Shown: piece by piece, positions 1-8,460 of the stretch
Layout: every line of letters begins with the position of its first letter
Numbering within the stretch: the first letter of the stretch is position 1
Translations under genes and position numbers: made by a program
Source: JABDBK01 sp964533645
Lineage (GTDB): Bacteria; Pseudomonadota; Gammaproteobacteria; DSM-16500
Length of the DNA stretch: 22,017 bases
NCBI GenBank assembly: GCA_964533645.1
Contig: CAZHMQ010000028.1
Coordinates: 1 to 22,017 of the forward strand
Direction of reading: 5' to 3'
Notes under the pieces: generated by a model
What the model was told of the DNA's origin: nothing
The model's database searches: none
What the model saw: the letters and a program-made list of their open reading frames with translations, nothing else

Positions 1-37
1 TTAGCCGATTCTACCGCTTTTTAAACACTATTAACCC

Positions 38-54
38 ATTGACGACAGGCCCTA
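38..54 (-). repeat. 17-nt interspersed repeat end overlapping the greB stop codon
   Basis: Read on the minus strand this is TAGGGCCTGTCGTCAAT. Exactly the same 17 nt occur on the minus strand at 9745-9761. Its first three bases are the TAG stop of greB. Only one arm is seen here, whereas the second copy is part of a 41-bp palindrome. It may be the end of a mobile element or MITE whose remainder lies left of the window, or a degraded copy. The family is not recognised. Confidence 0.6.
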
Positions 55-543
55 GTTCTCAAGCGAATAATGAATTTTAATCACTTCAATTTTTTCTATA
101 CCATTAGGTGTATTAAATGTAACAATGTCACCAACAGATGACTTCATTAATGCTTTAGCCATAGGAGAATTCCAGCTTATTTTATTATTTGTTAAGTCAG
201 CTTCATCAATACCAACAAGTTGAACCGTTATGCTAAGTTCATCCGAATTTTTATAGGTGACTGTCGCGCCAAAAAATACTTGAGTAAGAGATTGTTGTTG
301 CTTAGGATCAACCACAACTGCAGTTTCCAGTTGTTTGGTAAGATAGCGTAATCGTCTGTCTATTTCACGAAGTCGACGTTTGCCATAAATATAATCACCA
401 TTTTCAGAACGATCGCCATTTTTGGCTGCCCAGCTTACAGCTTCAACTATCTTGGGTCTTTCGTTGTATCGTAATTCGCGATACTCATGTTGTAGTAGTA
501 ACAAACCGTTGGGTGTAATGTAATTTTTATGTTCTTTATTCAT
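52..543 (-). CDS. greB: Transcription elongation factor GreB
   Basis: 163 residues, the normal GreA/GreB length. GreB acts in the cytoplasm: it inserts its coiled coil into the RNA polymerase secondary channel and stimulates cleavage of backtracked RNA. The N-terminal helical hairpin carries the GreB signature GDRSENGDYIYGKRRLREID (about residues 44-63), including the acidic D and E that hold the catalytic metal at the coil tip. The basic GKRRLREIDRR run favours GreB over GreA. The C-terminal FKBP-like domain ends naturally near VIKIHY, so the gene is full length. No good Shine-Dalgarno site precedes the ATG, but the ITPNG motif lies close to the start as in homologues. The gene is divergent from the GH18-CE4-GT2 gene. 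Its TAG stop is contributed by an interspersed repeat. Confidence 0.93.
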   Translation of the reverse strand: MNKEHKNYITPNGLLLLQHEYRELRYNERPKIVEAVSWAAKNGDRSENGDYIYGKRRLREIDRRLRYLTKQLETAVVVDPKQQQSLTQVFFGATVTYKNSDELSITVQLVGIDEADLTNNKISWNSPMAKALMKSSVGDIVTFNTPNGIEKIEVIKIHYSLEN

Positions 544-578
544 GTGTATGTTTAACTATTAATCATTAGTCATTGTGG

Positions 579-607
579 TTGTTTAATTTATAGCTTAAAT
601 ATATAAT
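579..607 (+). promoter_or_regulatory. Candidate sigma-70 promoter for the GH18-CE4-GT2 gene
   Basis: A perfect TATAAT at 602-607 is preceded, at exactly 17 bp, by TTGTTT at 579-584, a weak -35. It faces the gene starting at 646. The region is AT-rich, so chance matches are likely, but position and spacing are right. Confidence 0.45.
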
Positions 608-645
608 AGACTTGGTTCAATAAAAAGGATTTTATTTGTACCAAT

Positions 646-3600
646 ATGGATGAACATAAAAAAATTCAGATATTTTTTGATCCAAAAAATAAACGTTGGC
701 CACGCATACGCAACAGTTTTATTGTTTTTATATTCATGCTTTTTTTATTACTCATTGTTTTTCTTATCAGTGTTTATCTTACACCAGGTTTAAATAAACT
801 TCCTCTCTCTACCGTGAATCGTTTCACTAGCATCAATTACAAGACCGTCGATAAAGTTATCACACCTCCTAAGCGCGAATTTTTATTACATAAATGGCAA
901 GTTGTATTAAAAAAAATTTCACCCCGATTAGTAGCTGATAAAAAAAATACAAATAAACCCATTATTATAGGTTTTTTAGTAAATTACGATGATGCCAGTT
1001 ACGCATCACTTGTGAATAACCTTAATAATATGGATGTTGTGATAGGAGATTTTTTACATGTAAAGTCTTTTCAAGGTGATCTTGTTGAAGATGATCCAGA
1101 TAAACAACGAATCGCGACGGACTATATTTTAAAGCATAAGCCACAAACAAAAATTATGCCTTTAGTGAGTAATATAAAAAACGGTAAATGGCAACCAGAC
1201 ATGATTGCAGAAGTGCTTGCATCGAAGCGAAAACAAAACAAGATCATTCAACATTTATTAGATTATGTGAATGAGCATCACTATTCGGGAATTAATATCG
1301 ACTTTGAAGAAATTCCGCTAAAGAGTAAGGAAAATTTAACGGAATTTATGAAAAAACTCACTGATGTTTTTCATAGCCGTCACTTAACAGTGTCTATTGA
1401 CGTAGTAGATGGTGATGCTGTTTACGACTTAAGAGAATTATCTAAATTAGTCGATTATATTGTATTAATGGCTTATGACGAGTATTGGGAAGATAGCGAA
1501 GCGGGTCCTATCGCAAGTATTGCTTGGTTAGCAAGCTCGTTAAATGGACATATGAATGATATTCCAAATGCTAAGTTGGTTATAGGATTGGCAAATTACG
1601 GTTACGATTGGATTAGAACAAAAAACCATGGTATTGAAAAAAACTTTCAAGATTTAATGGTGACTTCAGATATAGCCAATGCAACTATTGTTTTTGATTC
1701 AGATTCGCTTAATCCTAGATACAGTTATCTAGAAAATAAAGCAATTTTACACGATGTATGGTTTCTTGATGCAGCTTCTTTATTTAATCAATTATCGATT
1801 AGCCAATCACTTAACCCTTATGGTTATTCGCTTTGGAGGTTAGGAAGCGAAGATCCTTCCATATGGAAAATTTTGGGGCATCGCGTAGGCGCTAAGGATA
1901 TTAAAAATTTACAAAATATTGAACCAGGATATGCGATTAATTATCAAGGTAAAGGAGAGGTTATTAATGTAGCAAAAAATCCTCAACAAGGATTTAGAAA
2001 AATTCAATATGATGCAAAACGCAACTTGATAATTGGCGAAAAATATATAGGCGTTCCAACTTCTTATATTTTAAACCGTTATGGCGGCACTAACGCTAAA
2101 AAAATTGCGCTAACATTTGATGATGGACCTGATCCCATCTATACAAAAGCAATACTAGATATTTTAAAACAAAATAATGTTCACGCAACTTTTTTTGTCA
2201 TAGGCTCAAATGCCATGCTGTATCCAAATCTTCTAAAGCGTGAATTATTAGAAGGTCATGATATAGGAAATCATACTTTTACACATCCCAATATTTCAGA
2301 CATTTCAAGTAAGCAACTATTAGTGGAAGTTGCTTTTACGCAACGTTTATTGGAAAGCTATTTAGGTAGAGGGTCTCATTTATTTAGGCCACCCTACGCT
2401 GAGGATACTGAGCCAGAATCGGCAAGTAACGTGCAAAGTATCAATGGACTTAGTAAACTAGGTTATTTAATTGTGGGTATGAACATTGATCCAAATGATT
2501 GGTTACAGCCAGGAGTTGATGAAATTATAGAAAATATTATGACTGGCTTAAGTAAAAAACAAGGTAATATTATACTTTTACATGATTCAGGTGGAAATCG
2601 CGAACAAACCGTAGAAGCGCTACCAAAAATTATATCTGAAATAAAAGCTAGAGGTTATCAGTTTGTTACGTTATCTGAATTATTGGGAGTTACGCAAAAT
2701 GATGTGATGCCATTAGCTACAAAACATATATGGGAATCCATGATTGATAATGTAACATTTAATATTATGTTCTTAGGTTCTAAAGTCATAAAAATATTAT
2801 TTTTTATATGTATCATAATGGGATTATTTAGAGTAATTATATTGTCTATATTAGCTAGTTATCAAAAAGTTAAAGACAAATTAAATAGTCACATACCTAA
2901 ATTGAATTATTCGGTTGCAGTGATTGTACCTGCTCATAATGAAGAAAAAGTTATTATTCGTACCATAAATAGATTACTTAACATCGATTGTCCGCTTCAT
3001 TATCAAATTGTTGTAGTGGATGATGGTTCAACTGATAACACATTACAATTACTAAAAAATAATTATCAAAATCATCCCTTAGTTAAAATTATTTCTCAAG
3101 AAAATTATGGAAAAGCTATGGCATTAAATAATGCAATTTATCATCTGGATGCTGATATTATAGTTACCATAGATGCTGATACTTTATTTACTAAAAATAC
3201 GATAAATGAGCTGATTTGTCATTTTGATGATGATGAAGTAGGTGCAGTTGCAGGAAATATAAAAGTAGGAAATAAAATAAATTTATTAACAAAAATGCAA
3301 GCCATTGAGTATATAACTAGCCAAAATTTAGAAAGGCGTGCTTTCAAAATCCTAAATGCTATTACAGTAATTCCTGGTTGTGTAGGTGCATGGAGGCGTA
3401 AGTTAGTAGTGGAGGCAGGTGGTTTTACCAATGATACACTTGCCGAAGATGCAGATCTTACATTAAGAGTACGTAGACTTGGTTATCATATTGTATACGC
3501 AGATAAAGCCATAGCTTATACTGAGGCTCCTGATACGATTAAATCATTTCTTCAACAACGTTATCGATGGATGTTTGGTACATTTCAAGTAGCTTGGAAA

Positions 3601-4020
3601 CATTTAGATGCATTATTTAGGCCACGATTTGGGTATTTGGGTTTTGTCGCATTGCCAGGTATTTTTCTATATCAAATTTTTTATCCACTCATCGCTCCTT
3701 TAATGGATTTATTGATAATTTTATTGCTTTTTTCAACGATCACTAATCGAATTTATCATCCTGCAGTTTATAGCGATGCTTCACTAATGGTACTATTAAC
3801 GTATTATTTAATTTTTACTATCATTGATTTTATCGCTGCCTATATTAGTTTTGTTTTAGAAAGTAATGAAAAGAAAAAATCCTTGGTTTTGTTAATACCG
3901 CAACGATTTTTTTATAGGCAATTAATTTATTACGTCGCTTTCAAGACTGTACTTGCGTCATTTCGTGGAAGATTGGTTGGATGGAATAAAGTGATACGCA
4001 AGGCTACGGTTAATGAATGA
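646..4020 (+). CDS. Membrane GH18-like / CE4 polysaccharide deacetylase / GT2 glycosyltransferase fusion
   Basis: 1124 residues. An N-terminal membrane segment (about residues 25-46) is followed by a GH18-like barrel (about 100-410), whose active-site strand reads SGINIDFEE at 214-222. This keeps D219 and E221 of the DxxDxDxE signature but not the two earlier Asp. A CE4 NodB domain (about 485-690) has every motif: TFDDGP 490-495, HTFTH 543-547, RPPY 581-584, DPNDW 615-619 and LLHD with H646. After a membrane segment near 708-735, a processive GT2 domain shows DDGSTD at 792, DAD at 843-845, EDAD at 934-937 and QQRYRW at 970-975, then two or more C-terminal membrane spans. By family knowledge the GT2 would polymerise an N-acetylhexosamine chain, CE4 would deacetylate it and GH18 would trim or bind it, across the inner membrane. 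The polymer is unknown. An AAAAGGA lies 17 nt before the ATG, which is unusually far. Confidence 0.88.
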   Translation: MDEHKKIQIFFDPKNKRWPRIRNSFIVFIFMLFLLLIVFLISVYLTPGLNKLPLSTVNRFTSINYKTVDKVITPPKREFLLHKWQVVLKKISPRLVADKKNTNKPIIIGFLVNYDDASYASLVNNLNNMDVVIGDFLHVKSFQGDLVEDDPDKQRIATDYILKHKPQTKIMPLVSNIKNGKWQPDMIAEVLASKRKQNKIIQHLLDYVNEHHYSGINIDFEEIPLKSKENLTEFMKKLTDVFHSRHLTVSIDVVDGDAVYDLRELSKLVDYIVLMAYDEYWEDSEAGPIASIAWLASSLNGHMNDIPNAKLVIGLANYGYDWIRTKNHGIEKNFQDLMVTSDIANATIVFDSDSLNPRYSYLENKAILHDVWFLDAASLFNQLSISQSLNPYGYSLWRLGSEDPSIWKILGHRVGAKDIKNLQNIEPGYAINYQGKGEVINVAKNPQQGFRKIQYDAKRNLIIGEKYIGVPTSYILNRYGGTNAKKIALTFDDGPDPIYTKAILDILKQNNVHATFFVIGSNAMLYPNLLKRELLEGHDIGNHTFTHPNISDISSKQLLVEVAFTQRLLESYLGRGSHLFRPPYAEDTEPESASNVQSINGLSKLGYLIVGMNIDPNDWLQPGVDEIIENIMTGLSKKQGNIILLHDSGGNREQTVEALPKIISEIKARGYQFVTLSELLGVTQNDVMPLATKHIWESMIDNVTFNIMFLGSKVIKILFFICIIMGLFRVIILSILASYQKVKDKLNSHIPKLNYSVAVIVPAHNEEKVIIRTINRLLNIDCPLHYQIVVVDDGSTDNTLQLLKNNYQNHPLVKIISQENYGKAMALNNAIYHLDADIIVTIDADTLFTKNTINELICHFDDDEVGAVAGNIKVGNKINLLTKMQAIEYITSQNLERRAFKILNAITVIPGCVGAWRRKLVVEAGGFTNDTLAEDADLTLRVRRLGYHIVYADKAIAYTEAPDTIKSFLQQRYRWMFGTFQVAWKHLDALFRPRFGYLGFVALPGIFLYQIFYPLIAPLMDLLIILLLFSTITNRIYHPAVYSDASLMVLLTYYLIFTIIDFIAAYISFVLESNEKKKSLVLLIPQRFFYRQLIYYVAFKTVLASFRGRLVGWNKVIRKATVNE

Positions 4021-4022
4021 GG

Positions 4023-4097
4023 TTAGATGTCTATCACAATAGCTGTGCTTGGAACATCAGTAACTTCTTGATTTTTCCCTTCTTTTCTTGTATCCAT
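4023..4097 (-). CDS. Possible 24-residue peptide ORF
   Basis: A short ATG-to-TAA frame in the 239-bp gap before the Lon-like gene, encoding MDTRKEGKNQEVTDV followed by a small hydrophobic tail ending in IVIDI. Nothing about it is recognised, and the upstream GAGTGAG is only a weak ribosome-binding candidate. It may be a chance frame. No other gene-like signal is seen in this gap. Confidence 0.18.
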   Translation of the reverse strand: MDTRKEGKNQEVTDVPSTAIVIDI

Positions 4098-4259
4098 GAC
4101 TCACTCTAAGGCTATATTTGTTTCACAAAAAATACATAATAACTTAAACTGACAACTATTCCACCATATTTTCCTTGAGGCTAACTTAATTTTTATTAAA
4201 TGGAGTCAATCATCGTTTATAATAGAATATGTGATCTTATAAATGTTTCTAAGGCATTT

Positions 4260-6500
4260 ATGAAACCAAAACAAAAAATCAAATCACTGAATTACACATT
4301 ACTTCGAAAAAAAATTCCTCTTTCGACTTTTGATTTTGAAACAACCGATGAGTTAGAAGCATTGAATAAATTTTTAGGTCAAGAACGTGCTTTACAAGCC
4401 GTAAAATTTGGTATAGGAGTCAATAGCCAAGGTTATAATATGTATGCTATGGGTCCATCAGGCATTGGTAAGCGTTCTTTGATCCGTAGCGTATTAAAGG
4501 AACATGCAGCAACTCGAGCAATTCCCTCTGACTGGTGTTATATACATAATTTCAAATTGCCGAGCAAACCTATCGCGCTTGAATTGCCTCCAGGTATAGG
4601 GCCAAGCTTGCAAGATGATATGAAGATGTTAGTAGAAGAATTAAGTAATAGTATTTTAGCTGTTTTTGAGAGTGATGAATACAATAATAGCATGGCTAAA
4701 ATCAATCAAGAATTTAATAGAAAACGTCGTCAAAAAGATACTAAAAATATCAATACAAAATTGATTCCAAGATTATATAAAGAACGCCACAAAAAAGAAA
4801 AATCTTTACAATGTGATCTGACAAGAATTGTCGTGGAACCTATTATCAATAAAGTAAAAAAGAAATATCCCGATTTAAAAAATGTGACGGATTATTTATC
4901 TTCTGTGCAAGAAGATGTGATTTCACATGTGAATGATTTTATTAAAATGGATGAAGTCACTAATACGCTTTATTTTGATATGGAAAGTCCATTATTAATT
5001 AATTATCAAGTGAATCTTTTGGTAAATAACAAAGACCTTGCTGGAGCGCCTATTATTTTTGAAGATAATCCTTCTTATTCAAATTTAATATGCCGTATTG
5101 AACATAGTGCACTTAATGGTGTCTTAACGACTAATTTTACACTCATAAAACCAGGCTCATTGCACAGAGCCAATGGCGGTTATTTGGTGATTGAAGCAAG
5201 AAAATTAAAAAAATATCACGATGCTTGGGATGGATTAAAACGTGCTTTATATACAAGAGAAATTAAAATTGATTCTCCTGAAGATTTGTCGGACCAAGCG
5301 AAACCCATTTCTTTGGAACCTGAATCTATACCGCTTAATGTTAAAATCATATTACTCGGAGAACGTTATATTTATTTTACATTAACCAATCATGATCCGG
5401 ATTTCAACGAGTTATTTAAAGTAACGATTGATTTTGATGAGGCTATCGATAGAAATAAAAAAAATATTGAATTATATGCAAGATTAATTGCGACTATCGT
5501 TCAAAAAGAAAAATTACGAACATTTCATAGAGATGCTGTATCTGCCATTATTGAACACAGTTCGCGTATCGCTGAAGATAATGAAAAATTATCTATGCAT
5601 ATACGTAGCTTAAATAACCTTGTGATTGAAGCAGATTATTGGGCTGGGATAAAAGGAAATCAAATGGTCCGTATAGGAGATGTTCAAGAAGCATTAACAT
5701 CTCAAATACATCGCATGGATAGAACTCGTGAATTATACTATGAAGATATCTATCGAAATTTTATTATTATTCACACTGAAGGATCTGTAGTAGGTCAAGT
5801 CAATGCATTGTCCGTTGTTCGTTCCGGTAAGTTTTCTTATGGGCATCCTACGCGTATCACGGCGGTTGTGCGTGTTGGGAAAGGTCAAATTATTGATATT
5901 CAACGTGAAATTAAAATGGCGGGTCCAAGTTTTTCAAAAGCTGGTTTCATTATCTCAAATTTTATTGCAAGCCGTTATAGCCATGATCATCCACTCTCAT
6001 TATTTGCAAGTTTTTCATTTGAACAAATGTATGCGCATATCGATGGTGATAGTGCTTCTGTTGCCGAAGTATGTGCTTTATTGTCAGCATTAGCGAATGT
6101 GCCCATTAAACAATCTATTGCAGTGACAGGATCTATGGATCAATATGGCCGTGTACAAGCGATAGGCGGAGTTAATGAAAAAATAGAAGGTTACTTTGAT
6201 ATATGTAAATTTAAAGGATTAGATGGAAGTCAATCAGTAATCATTCCTGCAGTAAATATAAAAAATTTAATGCTACGTGAAGATATTGTTGATGCAGTTA
6301 GAAAAAAATTATTTTATATTTATGTCATAGATTATATAGATGATGCCATAAAACTTTTAACAGGTATGACTGCGGGACCAAAGATTAATGGAAAATATAA
6401 TAAAAATACGTTTAATTATAAAGTTGAAAAAAAATTATTAGAATTCAGCGAGAGAGGTAAGTCAGAACGCCTAAAACTGAAAAAAAATCAAATGGATTGA
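4260..6500 (+). CDS. Lon-family AAA+ protease (AAA_32 / Lon_C type)
   Basis: 746 residues from ATG 4260. This start is preferred because AAGG precedes it by 5 nt; an in-frame ATG at 4200 has no ribosome-binding site and would add 20 residues. It is not the classical lon: there is no N-terminal LON substrate domain, and the order is a divergent AAA+ module followed by a Lon proteolytic domain. Walker A is GPSGIGK (G65-K71). GGYLVIEARKL followed by a DGLKRAL-like stretch matches the conserved mid-region of this family. The catalytic Ser-Lys dyad is complete: S598 in DGDSAS and K641 in GGVNEK, 43 residues apart exactly as S679/K722 in E. coli Lon. The family is thought to degrade unfolded or specific substrates in the cytoplasm. 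Substrates here are unknown. The lysine-rich C-terminal tail is not conserved in the family as far as I know. Confidence 0.87.
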   Translation: MKPKQKIKSLNYTLLRKKIPLSTFDFETTDELEALNKFLGQERALQAVKFGIGVNSQGYNMYAMGPSGIGKRSLIRSVLKEHAATRAIPSDWCYIHNFKLPSKPIALELPPGIGPSLQDDMKMLVEELSNSILAVFESDEYNNSMAKINQEFNRKRRQKDTKNINTKLIPRLYKERHKKEKSLQCDLTRIVVEPIINKVKKKYPDLKNVTDYLSSVQEDVISHVNDFIKMDEVTNTLYFDMESPLLINYQVNLLVNNKDLAGAPIIFEDNPSYSNLICRIEHSALNGVLTTNFTLIKPGSLHRANGGYLVIEARKLKKYHDAWDGLKRALYTREIKIDSPEDLSDQAKPISLEPESIPLNVKIILLGERYIYFTLTNHDPDFNELFKVTIDFDEAIDRNKKNIELYARLIATIVQKEKLRTFHRDAVSAIIEHSSRIAEDNEKLSMHIRSLNNLVIEADYWAGIKGNQMVRIGDVQEALTSQIHRMDRTRELYYEDIYRNFIIIHTEGSVVGQVNALSVVRSGKFSYGHPTRITAVVRVGKGQIIDIQREIKMAGPSFSKAGFIISNFIASRYSHDHPLSLFASFSFEQMYAHIDGDSASVAEVCALLSALANVPIKQSIAVTGSMDQYGRVQAIGGVNEKIEGYFDICKFKGLDGSQSVIIPAVNIKNLMLREDIVDAVRKKLFYIYVIDYIDDAIKLLTGMTAGPKINGKYNKNTFNYKVEKKLLEFSERGKSERLKLKKNQMD

Positions 6501-6559
6501 TGATATCCAAAGCCCCCTGCCTATGGAAAAAACAAGGGAGTTATTGCGGTTTATAGCGG

Positions 6560-7522
6560 TTATGATATGAGCCCTAAAGCAGCTTCAACCGTAGGACGAA
6601 TCGATAAAGTGCTGTAATATGTCATATCAGGAGATTGTGATACAGGTTTCAACTCACCATTCATGACAAATGCCCAAGTTTGTTTGGATCCCGGGATGCC
6701 TGGACCATGGGTTGTCCAAAGTTTTCCATTACCTCTTCCATGATCAGTGGTAACGATGAGCATGGTTTCATTTTCAATATTCATCATTTTTAGTTTAGTA
6801 AATACTTCATTTAATGCATGATCATAAAACATAAGTGCTTTATGGTAAGCTTGTAAATCGCCAGCATGTGCAGCTTCATCAGATTCATTTAAAGAAATCC
6901 ATAGAAAGCGAGGCTTGTAAGTTTCAAAATAATGCATAGCTTGAGCAAAAGTGTACTTGTCAAAACGTGTACTTTCACCAGGATTATCATAAGTTTGTTG
7001 CATGTTGAGATCATACATAACAGAATCGGCGGTTTGGGTAGTTGGATCATATACTGGAAAATTACCGGCATTCGTATAAATAGATCCATAAATATGTTCA
7101 GTGGAATAAGTCACTTCATACCACGAGCTAAAAAGAGCAACATCTTGTTTTTGTAAATGTAATTTTTCTTTTAGAGCTTCGGGCAGTGTTTGAACTGCAA
7201 TGCGACCGCATTGGTTGCCAAAACAAGGTTGTATGGCGCCTGACATTTGACTTTGGTAAGACGGTAAGCTAATGGGTATGGATGCAACAGAGATATGAGT
7301 TTTACTGCCAGGTATACCATAAAAATTAACTTTATTAGCGTGTTTTTCCCAAAAAGATTTTAAATAGGAATGATCAAGAAAAATATCTTGCCATCGTGTC
7401 CCATCAAAAGTCATGTAAATAACATATTTGATTCTATTGTCGTCAAGTTTATCAGTATTTGTCGCAGCAATGGATGGTGAAAAAGCAAAGATTGATATTA
7501 ATATGATAAGTACCTTTAACAT
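6560..7522 (-). CDS. Exported alkaline-phosphatase-superfamily metallohydrolase
   Basis: 320 residues from ATG 7522. The frame is open to 7633, but ATG 7522 has AAAAGGA 9 nt upstream and begins a classic signal peptide (MLKVLIILISIFAFS, cleavage near SIA-A). The longer frame would run through the transcription terminator of the upstream gene. The two-metal core of the superfamily is visible: D in TFDGTRW near residue 40, nucleophile region SLPSYQSQMSG near 90, D and H in DEAAHAGD near 214, DHGRG near 256 and the last His in THGPGIPG near 269. Order and spacing resemble type I phosphodiesterase/nucleotide pyrophosphatase proteins more than sulfatases; no formylglycine motif is seen. It probably acts in the periplasm or outside the cell on a phosphoester. 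The exact substrate cannot be read from sequence. It converges with the Lon-like gene, 59 bp away. Confidence 0.78.
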   Translation of the reverse strand: MLKVLIILISIFAFSPSIAATNTDKLDDNRIKYVIYMTFDGTRWQDIFLDHSYLKSFWEKHANKVNFYGIPGSKTHISVASIPISLPSYQSQMSGAIQPCFGNQCGRIAVQTLPEALKEKLHLQKQDVALFSSWYEVTYSTEHIYGSIYTNAGNFPVYDPTTQTADSVMYDLNMQQTYDNPGESTRFDKYTFAQAMHYFETYKPRFLWISLNESDEAAHAGDLQAYHKALMFYDHALNEVFTKLKMMNIENETMLIVTTDHGRGNGKLWTTHGPGIPGSKQTWAFVMNGELKPVSQSPDMTYYSTLSIRPTVEAALGLIS

Positions 7523-7618
7523 GTATAGTGTCCTTTTTGATCTGGTTATCTCCATTACGATAGGGTATATTACATGTGTCACAGCGTTAAACAAGAAAAA
7601 TATGAAGGTATAAAAAAA

Positions 7619-7645
7619 TTGCCCTAGCATCATCAGCTAGGGCAA
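7619..7645 (-). terminator. Intrinsic terminator of the six-cysteine protein gene
   Basis: A perfect 10-bp stem (TTGCCCTAGC at 7619-7628 with its complement at 7636-7645) and a 7-nt loop. On the minus strand it is followed by a run of seven T, ending transcription 16 nt after the stop at 7662. It lies between this gene and the downstream hydrolase, so the two are probably separate units. Confidence 0.85.
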
Positions 7646-7661
7646 AATCGCATACGACATG

Positions 7662-8024
7662 TTATGCACGTGGTACGATTGGTTTGCAAATATAATAATC
7701 GTAGTAACCCATTCCATGTTTGTCCGTGAAACGATGTATACGTTTTACAGGATTGCCAACGTCTAATTCATTGCATGAAGCATCTCTTGTAAGTTTCATG
7801 CCATTTTTAAAGACATTAACTACTCCAGTAGTACGATTACTTGGGTCTGTTATCACTGTGCATGACGTTACATCTGTCGAAGTTACCCATCTTAAAGGAT
7901 ATTTAGATAGGGCACATGGACTGACATTAAGGCATCTATGGTGACAGGGGTCCGCCATAGTTACCGGTGCAAATGCAACTGCTGATGTGTATAAAATTGC
8001 TAAGATTATATGTTTGATTTTCAT
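7662..8024 (-). CDS. Small secreted six-cysteine protein of unknown function
   Basis: 120 residues from ATG 8024, chosen because AGAGGAG sits 7 nt upstream and the start opens a signal peptide (MKIKHIILAILYTSAVAFA, cleavage after TMA). In-frame starts further upstream to 8081 have no such support. The mature protein of about 97 residues begins DPCHHRC and holds six cysteines (PCHHRC, SPC, TSC, ASC, YIC), an even number that fits three disulfides in the periplasm or outside. No family is recognised. The gene is monocistronic, with a strong terminator at 7619-7645. Function unknown. Confidence 0.72.
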   Translation of the reverse strand: MKIKHIILAILYTSAVAFAPVTMADPCHHRCLNVSPCALSKYPLRWVTSTDVTSCTVITDPSNRTTGVVNVFKNGMKLTRDASCNELDVGNPVKRIHRFTDKHGMGYYDYYICKPIVPRA

Positions 8025-8355
8025 GGTTACACTCCTCTTTGATCGATCGTGTTTTTTTGATACAGACCAATAAATGGTCATACTCTCAGAATATCAGAAT
8101 TTGGACAAAGTGAACTGTTTTTGGAGTGCGACATAACATATTGATTATATATGAAATATACTTACTTTGATCGTAACTTGCGCATTTTTATATAAAAATT
8201 TTTATGCATATTATGATCAAAAATAATACATCTAAAGAATGCATGTTCAAAAATTATATAAGACGTTTATCTATCGTATTATCATAAAATGATGATAATA
8301 TGTGCCGCTTACAATTGATAGCTGAACCCAGATAATTATAGGTAACATGAATTCG

Positions 8356-8387
8356 ATCCCGGACAAACAAAAAGCGTTTTCCGGGAT
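8356..8387. repeat. REP-like palindrome (ATCCCGGA...TCCGGGAT)
   Basis: ATCCCGGA at 8356-8363 pairs with TCCGGGAT at 8380-8387 across a 16-nt loop, followed by GAC. Sequences with arms of the form TCCCGG...CCGGGATGAC are common intergenic repeats in many proteobacteria. It is more GC-rich than its surroundings. Probably a degraded interspersed palindrome. Confidence 0.5.
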
Positions 8388-8391
8388 GACA

Positions 8392-8430
8392 CTGATATAA
8401 AGCATTATGCTTATATCAGATAGTTATCTG
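8392..8430. promoter_or_regulatory. Tandem palindromes 31 bp upstream of dctA
   Basis: CTGATATAAAGCAT (8392-8405) pairs with ATGCTTATATCAG (8407-8419) with one bulged base. A second palindrome, CAGATA-GT-TATCTG (8417-8430), overlaps its right end. They lie 31-69 bp before the dctA ATG, where operators or attenuators usually sit. Whether they bind a regulator or form RNA hairpins cannot be decided. Confidence 0.4.
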
Positions 8431-8460
8431 ACATACTAACTTTTACAGAATGGATAATTC

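Larger units (their letters stand above)
8025..8460. other. 436-bp gene-free region upstream of dctA
   Basis: I see no convincing gene on either strand. The left part is very AT-rich. The right part (8356-8430) holds three successive palindromes, listed separately. The region must contain the divergent promoters of the six-cysteine protein gene and dctA, but no strong -35/-10 pair stands out. Confidence 0.6.

Noticed and set aside
1..20. Similarity of the first bases (minus strand TAGAATCGGC) to the repeat TAGATTCGGC at 12525 and 15500
   Set aside because: Only 9 of 10 bases match and the flanks do not; this is too short to separate from chance.
7523..7633. 37-codon upstream extension of the alkaline-phosphatase-like gene
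   Set aside because: It overlaps the terminator stem of the upstream gene, and the downstream ATG at 7522 has both a ribosome-binding site and a signal peptide.
8151..8195. 14-codon plus-strand frame in the gene-free region before dctA
   Set aside because: No ribosome-binding site, no recognisable product, very AT-rich; expected by chance.
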